From NCBI GenBank assembly GCA_937912045.1, contig CALDPI010000171.1:1-7969 (forward strand): a stretch of DNA of 7,969 nt, read 5' to 3'. Below, piece by piece: positions 1 to 6,120 of the stretch. The notes below the pieces were generated by a model. The model did not search any database and was not told where the DNA came from. It was given only the letters and a program-made list of their open reading frames with translations. The translations under genes and the position numbers were made by a program. The DNA comes from an uncultured Clostridia bacterium. Its GTDB lineage: Bacteria > Bacillota > Clostridia > Oscillospirales > Acutalibacteraceae. Numbering within the stretch: position 1 is the first letter of the stretch; each line of letters starts with the position of its first letter.

Positions 1-1
1 C

Positions 2-280
2 GTCGTTTCGGCAAAGCGCCTGACGGTCAACCCCGGTCAGACAGTAGTCGTAAAGGATATGGCGGCATACGGCTTTATTCTCCTGCAGGGCAGGGGCAAA
101 TTCGGCGAGTGGGATATCGAAACGCCCACACTCATCCGCTACGGCGAGCTTACAAACGACGAGTTCTTCGTAACCGAAAAGGCAGCAAAAGAGGGTATTG
201 TAATTACCAACACCTCGGCAACAGAGCCGATTGTAATGCTCAAGCACTTCGCAGAAAACCCCGAGCTTGTAATTGAATAA
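2..280 (+). CDS. Cupin-type protein, C-terminal fragment (5' end outside window)
   Basis: An open frame enters from the left edge with no stop and ends in TAA at 278-280, giving 92 visible residues. The fragment starts VVSAKRLTVNPGQTVVVKD and continues through a glycine-containing stretch (LLQGRGKFG) and a segment ending in SATEPIVMLKHF. The pattern of short beta strands with a PGQTVVV turn and a final 'EPLVMLKHF'-like strand is that of a C-terminal cupin barrel. From memory it resembles the tail of cupin proteins related to class I mannose-6-phosphate isomerases, but the zinc-ligand part of the protein lies outside the window, so neither activity nor substrate can be assigned. A perfect 9-bp terminator hairpin begins 8 bases after the stop, so this is the last gene of its transcription unit. 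An in-frame ATG at 59 is internal and is not taken as the start, because the coding frame is open and protein-like before it. Confidence 0.75.
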   Translation, partial: VVSAKRLTVNPGQTVVVKDMAAYGFILLQGRGKFGEWDIETPTLIRYGELTNDEFFVTEKAAKEGIVITNTSATEPIVMLKHFAENPELVIE

Positions 281-287
281 TATTTTC

Positions 288-327
288 ACAACCCCAAGCC
301 TTGAACAGCGTGGGGTTGTATTTTTTT
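288..327 (+). terminator. Intrinsic terminator after the cupin gene
   Basis: ACAACCCCA (288-296) pairs perfectly with TGGGGTTGT (311-319) across a 14-base loop. An A and seven T (321-327) follow on the plus strand. This is a standard Rho-independent terminator that separates the cupin gene from the small membrane-protein gene. Confidence 0.9.
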
Positions 328-349
328 CATAATATGGTAAAATAAAAAA

Positions 350-357
350 GAGGTGAT
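350..357 (+). promoter_or_regulatory. Ribosome binding site GAGGTGAT for the 361 start
   Basis: GAGGTGAT at 350-357 is an extended match to the 16S anti-Shine-Dalgarno and ends 3 bases before ATG 361. It shows that translation of the frameshifted membrane-protein gene was meant to start here. A weak promoter-like pair (TTGTAT 316-321, 16-bp gap, TAAAAT 338-343) overlaps the terminator, but its -35 is poor and I do not list it separately. Confidence 0.8.
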
Positions 358-360
358 ACA

Positions 361-718
361 ATGTCAAGGCTTAAAAAAATAATTTTAATGTCGTCCTTAG
401 CACTTCTGACCACCCTCGTGTTTCCGCTTTTGGCGGTGCACATCGTAAAAGGGGATAACGGAATGGCGGTCGCACTTTTAACGTTTTTTTGTTTTCAATC
501 CCTTGGTGGCGGTCACAATCGGCATCATATCGGGAACGGACATTCGTTGCCTGTTTTCAGCACCGCTTGTGTTTTCGATGCTTTTCTGGGTGTTCGCTGT
601 GCTCATTTTTGACCCCGCATTTCCAATAGTATATTCGGCGCTCTACCTCGCACTTTCAGCCGTTTCAATGCTTTTGACATTTATTATAAAGAAGGTTAAA
701 AACAAAACCTGTCCGTAA
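361..718 (+). pseudogene. Small four-helix membrane protein, split by a +1 base in a T7 run
   Basis: Translation from ATG 361, behind a strong GAGGTGAT site, gives MSRLKKIILMSSLALLTTLV and onward, but in its own frame it falls into a non-hydrophobic Cys/His-rich tail and stops at 612. The membrane-protein character resumes in another frame at 491 (VFNPLVAVTIGIISG) and runs to TAA 716-718. Dropping one T from the seven at 484-490 joins the two into a continuous 118-residue protein with four predicted helices, at about residues 5-28, 35-58, 63-83 and 88-111, and a basic tail (KKVKNK). No function is known to me; I have an impression that similar four-helix proteins of about 110-120 residues occur in Clostridia, but cannot check it. 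The rest of the second half is intact, so this is either a sequencing or assembly error, a recent mutation, or slippage at the homopolymer. Between intrinsic terminators it is a one-gene unit. Confidence 0.7.
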
Positions 719-732
719 GGACGGGTTTTGTT
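701..732 (+). terminator. Terminator hairpin enclosing the stop codon of the membrane-protein gene
   Basis: AACAAAACCTGTCC (701-714) pairs with GGACGGGTTTTGTT (719-732) with one G-T wobble. The loop is GTAA (715-718), and the TAA stop at 716-718 sits inside it. The T-rich tail is the 3' arm itself (TTTTGTT), opposite an A-rich 5' arm, so the GC-rich core is 707-714/719-726. The geometry is compact for a Rho-independent terminator. The tract beyond 732 is not T-rich, so strength is uncertain. Confidence 0.7.
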
Positions 733-788
733 CTATCATTATGAAAAAATAATATAATATATAGAAAGTATTAAGGCAAAAAAAGTGC

Positions 789-817
789 TTGCTTTTCTCT
801 CGTGGGTGTGATAATAT
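789..817 (+). promoter_or_regulatory. Candidate sigma-A promoter for the mgtC-family gene
   Basis: TTGCTT (789-794) and TAATAT (812-817) are separated by 17 bp, about 34 bases upstream of the ATG at 851. A perfect TATAAT also occurs at 753-758, but its only -35-like partner (TTGTTC 728-733) is 19 bp away and inside the preceding hairpin. The 733-850 interval holds no other structure that I can see. It has no clear hairpin of the kind expected for a magnesium riboswitch, although some mgtC genes elsewhere are controlled through leader RNAs. Confidence 0.4.
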
Positions 818-850
818 ATCTTCATATTTTTTTATAAAGGGGTAAGGATT

Positions 851-1492
851 ATGGATTTTGCAATAAAAATAATTTTTCGCGCCCTCTTGGCTGTTGTCAT
901 TGGTGTAACAATAGGAAGCGAGCGCGCGCGTCACGGCAGAGCTGCCGGCAGACGTACGCACATTCTGGTGTCGCTCGGTGCGGCACTCACCTCGATGATA
1001 AGCATATACGCAACCGAATACCTTGGCTATAACGGCGACATACTTCGCCTTTCCGCGCAGGTTATTTCGGGCGTCGGTTTTCTCGGCGCAGGTATGATAA
1101 TTCTCAAAAGCAACAACACAATAACAGGTCTCACCACCGCTGCAGGCGTGTGGACCACAAGCGTAATAGGAATTGCGGTTGGCTGCGGATTTTATCTTGG
1201 CGCTCTTTGCATAACCGCACTTTATATGCTCACAATGATTTTGCTGGCACGCTTTGAAAAGAGCAAAAAATACAGCGAGGTTGTTTATATAGAAATCGAC
1301 GATATGTATAAAGCGAACGAAATTGTTGATAAAATCAAGCAAGAGGATTTCGATTTTACATATCACTTTATGCCTGCAAAAAGCAACACAAGCGGACACC
1401 TCGGCATAAATTTGCTGGTTGAAAACATAAAGAGCTTTGACGTTTACAGCCTTAAAGATTATGATAATATCGTATTTGTAGAGGAAGAATAA
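851..1492 (+). CDS. MgtC/SapB-family membrane protein
   Basis: This 213-residue protein has the hallmarks of the MgtC/SapB/YhiD family. It has a first helix followed by GSER (22-25) and GRAAGRRTH (29-37), then a helix, the signature QVISGVGFLGAG (70-81), GLTTAAGVW (93-101) and a last hydrophobic stretch at about 104-134. Residues from about 138 on form a soluble C-terminal domain, as in longer MgtC-type members where it adopts an ACT-like fold. MgtC itself is an inner-membrane protein linked to magnesium limitation and, in intracellular pathogens, to control of ATP synthase. In non-pathogenic Firmicutes the role of such homologues is not established, so the symbol is left blank. The start at 851 is supported by AAGGGG and TAAGG purine stretches at 837-847. 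The gene stands alone, with its own candidate promoter and a bidirectional terminator after it. A 297-codon open frame on the opposite strand is a shadow. Confidence 0.93.
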   Translation: MDFAIKIIFRALLAVVIGVTIGSERARHGRAAGRRTHILVSLGAALTSMISIYATEYLGYNGDILRLSAQVISGVGFLGAGMIILKSNNTITGLTTAAGVWTTSVIGIAVGCGFYLGALCITALYMLTMILLARFEKSKKYSEVVYIEIDDMYKANEIVDKIKQEDFDFTYHFMPAKSNTSGHLGINLLVENIKSFDVYSLKDYDNIVFVEEE

Positions 1493-1495
1493 TAA

Positions 1496-1520
1496 AAAAG
1501 ACCGACATAGTCGGTCTTTT
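1496..1520. terminator. Bidirectional terminator between the mgtC-family gene and galM
   Basis: AAAAGACCGAC (1496-1506) pairs perfectly with GTCGGTCTTTT (1510-1520) around an ATA triloop, giving an 11-bp stem. It starts 3 bases after the mgtC-family stop and ends 3 bases before the galM stop (complement of 1524-1526). Plus-strand transcripts end in TTTTCTTTTATTTT, and minus-strand transcripts in a T run opposite A1494-A1499, so one hairpin serves both convergent genes. Confidence 0.9.
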
Positions 1521-1523
1521 CTT

Positions 1524-2537
1524 TTATTTTGAAAACTTATAACAGGTAACACTTTCAAAGGTGGCGCCTGCCTTTAAAACGGTGGTGGGGAAGTGAGGGT
1601 TGTTGGGACTGTCGGGATAGTGCTGTGTTTCAAGACAGAAGCCGCCGAATCTTTCCATAGCGCCGTCCTTTCCGCAATCGGTTTCTAAGAAATTGCCTGT
1701 GTATAGCTGAATGCCGGGCTGGTCGGTGTAGCACTCCATTTTAATGTTTGTTTTGGCACTTTTTGCTGTCGCGGCGTGACGGTATTCGCACTTATCGCCA
1801 AGACAGAAGTTGTGGTCATATCCGCCACAGACTTTAAGCTGTGGGTGGTCACCGTTTATATCACGGCCAATGGGCTTTGCGGTGCGGAAATCAAAGGGTG
1901 TGTTTTCAACGCTCATATATTCACCCGTCGGAATCAGCACCTCGTCAACAGGCAAAATAGAATCGGCATTTATTAAAAGCTCGGTGTCCAGCACGTCGCC
2001 GCCGCCGAGGTTAAAATACGTGTGGTTTGTAAGGTTGAGCACCGTGTCCTTGTCACTCGTTGCAGAGTAGGTGATTTTAAATTCGTCATCCTCCGTTACG
2101 GTAAAGGTAACGTAAACGTCAAGCGTTCCGGGGTAACCCATTTCGCCGTCGGGCGATAAATAATGAATGGTTGCGTTGCTATTATTAAGCTCTGTGATAT
2201 CCCACACACGCTTTTGAAAGCCGAACTCTCCACCGTGCAGGTGTCCGCGTCCGGCTTCGTTACAGCCCACGTCAAAGGTTTTGCCACCAAGCGTGAAAAG
2301 TCCGCCTGCAATGCGGTTGGCATATCTTCCAACCGTCACACCGATAGATGAGGTATCAGCAAGATACTCCGAAAGCGAGTTGTAGCCAAGCGCCAAATCA
2401 CGTCCGCCAAACAAAATTTCTGTCACTGTGCCGCCATAGGTAATAAAAGAAACCGAAAGTCCGCCGTTTTGCAGTGTAACCTTGTAAACGGGTGTGCCGT
2501 CGGGCATATTTCCGTATAACGTTTTTTGAAAACTCAT
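1524..2537 (-). CDS. galM: Aldose 1-epimerase (galactose mutarotase)
   Basis: The enzyme interconverts alpha and beta anomers of galactose, glucose and related aldoses in the cytoplasm and feeds the Leloir pathway. From the start at 2537 the protein has 337 residues, the normal family length. GRYANRI (70-76), HLHGG with His101, NHTYFNLGG with His172, GGYDHNF with Asp241 and CLETQHYPDSPN with Glu303 match the known substrate-binding and catalytic set of GalM (in Lactococcus His96, His170, Asp243 and the catalytic base Glu304). A longer frame could begin at 2606, but ATG 2537 is preferred. It has GAGGTG (complement of 2544-2549) 6 bases upstream, the protein then starts with the typical N-terminus MSFQKTLYG, and the extra 23 codons would cover the -10 box. 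It is divergent from a second, LacX-type epimerase gene and convergent with the mgtC-family gene. No other gal genes are visible, so the physiological sugar is open. Confidence 0.96.
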   Translation of the reverse strand: MSFQKTLYGNMPDGTPVYKVTLQNGGLSVSFITYGGTVTEILFGGRDLALGYNSLSEYLADTSSIGVTVGRYANRIAGGLFTLGGKTFDVGCNEAGRGHLHGGEFGFQKRVWDITELNNSNATIHYLSPDGEMGYPGTLDVYVTFTVTEDDEFKITYSATSDKDTVLNLTNHTYFNLGGGDVLDTELLINADSILPVDEVLIPTGEYMSVENTPFDFRTAKPIGRDINGDHPQLKVCGGYDHNFCLGDKCEYRHAATAKSAKTNIKMECYTDQPGIQLYTGNFLETDCGKDGAMERFGGFCLETQHYPDSPNNPHFPTTVLKAGATFESVTCYKFSK

Positions 2538-2565
2538 ATTAAACACCTCACTCAGTATTACATTT

Positions 2566-2594
2566 AGTATAGGTTTTTTTCTGATTTCTGTCAA
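2566..2594 (-). promoter_or_regulatory. Sigma-A promoter for galM
   Basis: Read on the minus strand, TTGACA (complement of 2589-2594) is followed after 17 bp by TATACT (complement of 2566-2571). This predicts a transcription start near 2559 and a leader of about 20 bases that carries the GAGGTG site. The -35 is a perfect consensus and the -10 has five of six bases. Confidence 0.85.
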
Positions 2595-2605
2595 GCGACT
2601 TGACA
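2589..2605. promoter_or_regulatory. Palindrome formed by back-to-back -35 boxes; possible operator
   Basis: TGTCAAG CGA CTTGACA (2589-2605) is a perfect inverted repeat with 7-base arms and a 3-base centre. Six bases of each arm are the two divergent TTGACA boxes, so most of the symmetry follows from having two consensus promoters facing apart. Only one further pair (G2595/C2599) and the tight 5-bp gap go beyond that. A dimeric regulator could bind here and act on both genes, but no binding family can be named. Confidence 0.45.
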
Positions 2606-2628
2606 AGGAAAATAGGCTTTAATATAAT
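2600..2628 (+). promoter_or_regulatory. Consensus sigma-A promoter for the LacX-type gene
   Basis: TTGACA (2600-2605), 17 bp, TATAAT (2623-2628) is a perfect match to the sigma-A consensus in both boxes and spacing. The predicted start near 2635 leaves a leader of about 23 bases before ATG 2658, containing the ribosome binding site. Confidence 0.9.
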
Positions 2629-2657
2629 GATATAAATAATTTTTCGTGGTGATATTT

Positions 2658-3512
2658 ATGTCAATTTACAAATTAAAGAACGAATTTTTAACCCTCACAC
2701 TCGAATCCTACGGCGCCGAAATGCAGAGCATTCTGTCGGCCGACGGAACAGAGCTGCTGCACCAGGGCGATAAGGTGTGGAAGGGTAAGTCCCCAAACCT
2801 TTATCCCATAGTTGGCTACCTGCCCGATAAAAAATATACCTTTGACGGAAAAACCTATGATATAGAAGGCCACGGCGTCGCGAAAATAAACGATTATTCG
2901 GTCGAATCCCAAACCGAAACGGAGATTGCTTTTTTGCTCACACAAAATGCCGAAACCTTAAAGGTTTATCCATTTGATTTCGAATTCCGCGTAAAATATA
3001 AGCTTGTCGGCAACACCGTTGAATACACCCTTACCGCCACAAATACAGACAGCCGCAAGAGCTATTGTGAGATTGGCGTTCACCCAGGCTTTCCTGCACC
3101 GCTCGGCTTTGCAGGAACAAAGCTTGTGTTTGACAGCGAAGAGAAGTATTACACCGTAAAAAACTATGACAGTGAAAAGTGCGGTCGCCGCTTTATCGAT
3201 GAAAACGGCATTATGGCACTCGATACCGAAATGTTTGATACAGGTGCAATAACCTTTGGCGGACTTCGTTCAAAATCCGTCACCCTCGTTCGTGAGGGCT
3301 ATGACCACGATATAAAGGTAAGCCTTGGTAACTTCCCGAATCTCACCATCTGGACGGGCAAGGACGCAAGCTTCATCTGTATAGAGCCGTGGAGTTGCGA
3401 AAGTGCCCACTATTGTACAAGCATAGAACTGACAGAGCAGGTCGGCATCTCGGTGCTTGAAAGCGGCGAGAGTGTCAGCTTTAATACCGCAATTACATAC
3501 GAAAAGAAATAA
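2658..3512 (+). CDS. Aldose 1-epimerase family protein, LacX type
   Basis: A 284-residue protein of the galactose-mutarotase-like fold, in the LacX-type branch rather than the GalM branch. Family landmarks are SPNLYPIVGYL (about 45-55), EGHGVAK with His72, EIGVHPGFPAP with His142, LGNFPNLTIWTG (223-234) and FICIEPW with Glu243, the expected catalytic base. Members are cytoplasmic, and their true sugar substrates are mostly unknown. The usual HGFAR motif is replaced here by HGVAK, so substrate preference may differ. A GTG at 2646 could extend the frame by four codons, but it is part of the Shine-Dalgarno GTGGTGAT (2646-2653), which places ATG 2658 at a good distance. The gene has its own consensus promoter, shares its control region with galM and ends at a bidirectional hairpin. 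Clear family membership, uncertain reaction. Confidence 0.92.
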   Translation: MSIYKLKNEFLTLTLESYGAEMQSILSADGTELLHQGDKVWKGKSPNLYPIVGYLPDKKYTFDGKTYDIEGHGVAKINDYSVESQTETEIAFLLTQNAETLKVYPFDFEFRVKYKLVGNTVEYTLTATNTDSRKSYCEIGVHPGFPAPLGFAGTKLVFDSEEKYYTVKNYDSEKCGRRFIDENGIMALDTEMFDTGAITFGGLRSKSVTLVREGYDHDIKVSLGNFPNLTIWTGKDASFICIEPWSCESAHYCTSIELTEQVGISVLESGESVSFNTAITYEKK

Positions 3513-3541
3513 AAAACAGGGTGCATAGCACCCTGTTTTTT
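3511..3541. terminator. Bidirectional terminator between the LacX-type gene and the DUF896 gene
   Basis: A perfect 14-bp stem, AAAAAACAGGGTGC (3511-3524) against GCACCCTGTTTTTT (3528-3541), with an ATA triloop. It overlaps the stop codons of both convergent genes (TAA 3510-3512 on plus; complement of 3540-3542 on minus). Each strand ends in six T. It probably also ends read-through transcripts from spoIIE. Confidence 0.92.
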
Positions 3542-3743
3542 AATCCTTTTTAGTGATTTTTCTCTTGCTCCCGTCAGGCTCGACGATATACGTGTTTTCA
3601 AGCTGACTTACCAAGCTGCGCTTATAGCCTTCAATATATTCACGGCGCAAAGCGGCCTGCTCTGCCTTTTCTTCATCGGTAAGGCCCTCACTTTTTTGCT
3701 TTCGCGCCAGCGCGTTTATGCGGTCAATTTTTTCCTGTGTCAA
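3540..3743 (-). CDS. DUF896 (YnzC/UPF0291-type) small protein
   Basis: A 67-residue charged cytoplasmic protein, reading TQEKIDRINALARKQKSEG, then LTDEEKAEQAALRREYIEGY and a short C-terminal stretch. The pattern 'EKI.RIN.LARK.K.EGLT.EEK.EQ..LR.EYI' identifies DUF896, a two-helix family widespread in Firmicutes (YnzC of Bacillus subtilis). Its function is unknown; in B. subtilis ynzC lies in the LexA-controlled yneA operon, a context not seen here. The start is taken as TTG (complement of 3741-3743), 4 bases after GAGGTGAT (complement of 3748-3755). The longer reading from GTG at 3750-3752 would put the start codon inside that Shine-Dalgarno. The gene follows spoIIE by 32 bases with no terminator between, so it may be both co-transcribed and driven by its own promoter. 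Confidence 0.88.
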   Translation of the reverse strand: MTQEKIDRINALARKQKSEGLTDEEKAEQAALRREYIEGYKRSLVSQLENTYIVEPDGSKRKITKKD

Positions 3744-3763
3744 TGTTATCACCTCATAATGAC

Positions 3764-3792
3764 ATTATAACACGCTTATACCGCTTTTTCAA
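3764..3792 (-). promoter_or_regulatory. Sigma-A promoter for the DUF896 gene, overlapping the spoIIE 3' end
   Basis: On the minus strand TTGAAA (complement of 3787-3792), 17 bp, TATAAT (complement of 3764-3769). The -35 lies within the last codons of spoIIE. Transcription would start near 3757, immediately before GAGGTGAT, so the leader would be only about 14 bases long. Confidence 0.65.
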
Positions 3793-6082
3793 GGATTGCC
3801 GCAATAACCGTTATATCGTCGTCGTGGCCGTCGCTCCGTCTGCTTTTTGCAAGCCGTACAATCCGCTCGGCAAGCTTCTCGGCATCACCATCGCGGTATG
3901 ACTCAAGCTCGGCGCAAATCCAGTCGGTGCCGGCGCTCACAGCCCCGTCCGACATCATAAGCAGAATATCGCCTGCACGCAGGTTTACCGTCGCCTTGTC
4001 AAAGCCAACGTCCTTTAAAATTCCAACAGGGAGCGAGGTGCTCTGTGCCTTTCCCGTGCGCCCGTTGCGCCTTATCACAGTCGGAGCCGCACCAACCTTT
4101 AAAAGCTCCACCTTGCCTGTGAACAGGTCAATGGACGATATATCAACCGTTGCCAAGGATTCATCGGTGGATTTAAAAAGGAGAGATGAGTTTACAATCC
4201 GCAGCGCACAGTCATACCCAAAGCCTGCCTTAAGCAGCCTTTCCATAAGCCCCGATGCCATCGCACCGTCAACCGCGGCGCGTCCTCCCGTACCCATTCC
4301 GTCGGACAAAATCAGCACCGTTCGTCCCTTGCCGTCGTCAAAGCTTGTGTATGCGTCACCGCATACCGCACCGTCCTTGCATATGTGTTGCGCCACCCCG
4401 ATCGATACGGAAAAGTTTGCCTTTTCGCTAATGCTTATAAACATCTCATTTTTAGCACGGGTTATGGTAGGTGCCTCAAAATCACGTCCGCAAACCGCCT
4501 CTGCCACGCGCAGAATGTCCATTCGGTTTACCGTCGCAGTAGCAGGCAGGGGAACACGCGCCTCAATGCTAAGCCGCCCGTATTTGTCGGTCTTGCAGGC
4601 ACAGTCGCTTGCCCGTATGTCAATATCCTTCAGTGCGCCCGAAACACGTGCCGCCAGCGCACTGTCAAATTCCTCGCATTTTTCAAACTCGGTTGCCAGG
4701 TCGTAAAGCATATTAGAAATGCCGTCAAACTGGTCGGACACGACACCTCGCACCTCTTCAATACGCAGCTCAGCCGCAATTTTAGAGGCATATTCATCAT
4801 AGTATTTAACCGTCGCGTTGCCAACACGCATCGGCCGCAGACACCGCTCGCGCCATTCATCTGGCGCATCCTTGTGCGGCTCGCGCTCGCCCCCTTTAAT
4901 GAGCTTGCTCATATAAAGCAGAGCATCGTTTGTCGCCTTTTTTTTGCGTTGCCAGCAGTAGCTGCAAAGCGAGCAACCCTTACACGCATCCTCCTTAACG
5001 CTGTGTGCCACCCATTCGAAATCGGGCGCGTTGATGAGCGATAATTCGTTTGATACCTCTTTGACCGTTTCGGAAACGTCGCAGAGCGCCTTCGATGCAA
5101 AGAAAAGCCGCATCGTAAGTGCACGCCGCAGCCCCTCAAGCGACGGCACGTTGGCAGGCGCAGAAAACAGTTTTCCGATTTTAACGCAAAATACCCTCGA
5201 CAGCAGCATAAACAAAACCGCTCCGAAAGCCGATTCGCTGAACATAAGATAGGAATAGGTGTTGCCCGAAAAGAGCAGAGCAGAAATTCCGCCCCACACA
5301 ACAAAAACCACGGCACACACCGTCTTGCCAAGTGGGGAGAATACACCGCACAGCAAGCCGCCCACCGCGAAAATTATCGCCGCAGAGGCAAACTCGCCGC
5401 CACACAGCATAATAAAGAATGCAGCCGTGCACCCTGCAATAGCACCGCCTGCAGCACGCGCGTAAAGTGCCACCGCCATAATGAGTGTTGACGCTAATAT
5501 GCGCCCAAAGGAAATTCCCAAAAGTGTTATGGGATAAAGCCCCATAAAAAGTATATTCACCGTCATAACTGTGCAGGCAAGCTCCTCACCGCACAGCCCC
5601 GACGTGCCGTCACGTAGCGCCTTGTGCGTCCTGTGCACGAAAAAAGCCCCAGCCGCCGCAAGCACCGATTCAACCAGCGCGTGCGAGGGGGAAAAGCTGC
5701 CGCCTGCAACGGTGGCAAGCGCCGTGACAAAACTCGCACCAAAGGCCACAAGTGAAGAAAGCCAGGCACGCTTTTCAAAGTTGCCCACACCGCACAGCAA
5801 AAGCTTGATTGTGCAAACGGCAAAAAGCGCCGCAAAATATCTGAAACCGCTACCCGAGGTTACCGGCGCAAAATATCCGATAGCCGCACCGATACCTGCA
5901 GATAATATGTAGCTTTTCGGCATTCCTGCCGTAAATGCAATGCCAAAAGGGGAGAAGCGCTCCATAACGGGCGCCCGTGCCGAAAGAAATCCGCAAAGAG
6001 CCAAAAACGCCTGTGTCGCCACGGCCCTCAGAATTTCACGCGGAGGGAGTACGTCCGCCCTCGTCTTTACGTTTTCACTCAA
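3776..6082 (-). CDS. spoIIE: Stage II sporulation protein E, membrane-bound PP2C phosphatase
   Basis: A 768-residue protein with the SpoIIE layout (B. subtilis 827). There is a short N-terminal tail, about ten hydrophobic helices between residues 20 and 300, a regulatory central region (about 310-560) and a C-terminal PP2C phosphatase (about 565-768). Metal and active-site motifs are visible: CGDAYTS with Asp576, LSDGMGTGG with Asp594, MSDGAV with Asp712 and GHDDDITV with Asp754-756. SpoIIE dephosphorylates SpoIIAA-P at the polar septum, which frees sigma-F in the forespore, and it also interacts with FtsZ. The central region carries Cys367, Cys370, Cys373 and Cys376 followed by Trp377, an evenly spaced CxxC series. 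The start is TTG (complement of 6080-6082), with AGGTGG (complement of 6090-6095) 7 bases upstream. Upstream lies a terminator for the neighbouring gene, so spoIIE begins its own unit; it may read through into the DUF896 gene. Confidence 0.96.
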   Translation of the reverse strand: MSENVKTRADVLPPREILRAVATQAFLALCGFLSARAPVMERFSPFGIAFTAGMPKSYILSAGIGAAIGYFAPVTSGSGFRYFAALFAVCTIKLLLCGVGNFEKRAWLSSLVAFGASFVTALATVAGGSFSPSHALVESVLAAAGAFFVHRTHKALRDGTSGLCGEELACTVMTVNILFMGLYPITLLGISFGRILASTLIMAVALYARAAGGAIAGCTAAFFIMLCGGEFASAAIIFAVGGLLCGVFSPLGKTVCAVVFVVWGGISALLFSGNTYSYLMFSESAFGAVLFMLLSRVFCVKIGKLFSAPANVPSLEGLRRALTMRLFFASKALCDVSETVKEVSNELSLINAPDFEWVAHSVKEDACKGCSLCSYCWQRKKKATNDALLYMSKLIKGGEREPHKDAPDEWRERCLRPMRVGNATVKYYDEYASKIAAELRIEEVRGVVSDQFDGISNMLYDLATEFEKCEEFDSALAARVSGALKDIDIRASDCACKTDKYGRLSIEARVPLPATATVNRMDILRVAEAVCGRDFEAPTITRAKNEMFISISEKANFSVSIGVAQHICKDGAVCGDAYTSFDDGKGRTVLILSDGMGTGGRAAVDGAMASGLMERLLKAGFGYDCALRIVNSSLLFKSTDESLATVDISSIDLFTGKVELLKVGAAPTVIRRNGRTGKAQSTSLPVGILKDVGFDKATVNLRAGDILLMMSDGAVSAGTDWICAELESYRDGDAEKLAERIVRLAKSRRSDGHDDDITVIAAILEKAV

Positions 6083-6120
6083 AATTAAACCACCTGCCAG
6101 AATTGATTGTTTCGGATTCT

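Noticed and set aside
733..850. Possible magnesium-sensing leader RNA ahead of the mgtC-family gene
   Set aside because: The region is A/T-rich with no strong hairpin or terminator-antiterminator pair visible by eye, and it resembles no riboswitch class that I know.
665..1558. 297-codon open frame on the minus strand opposite the mgtC-family gene
   Set aside because: It overlaps a clear MgtC-family gene and two terminators, its composition is rich in Cys, His and Tyr with no domain, and it has no ribosome binding site.
2538..2606. N-terminal extension of GalM by 23 codons
   Set aside because: It would run through the -10 box and Shine-Dalgarno of galM, and the family N-terminus fits the ATG at 2535-2537.
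3927..5044. Long plus-strand open frames (259 and 219 codons) antisense to spoIIE
   Set aside because: Both are shadows of the spoIIE reading frame, with Ser/Pro/Ala-rich or random composition and no start signals. The SpoIIE motifs on the other strand are unmistakable.
5563..5912. Open frames on both strands within the SpoIIE membrane region
   Set aside because: They are by-products of the GC-rich alanine and glycine codons of spoIIE; no motifs or Shine-Dalgarno sites.
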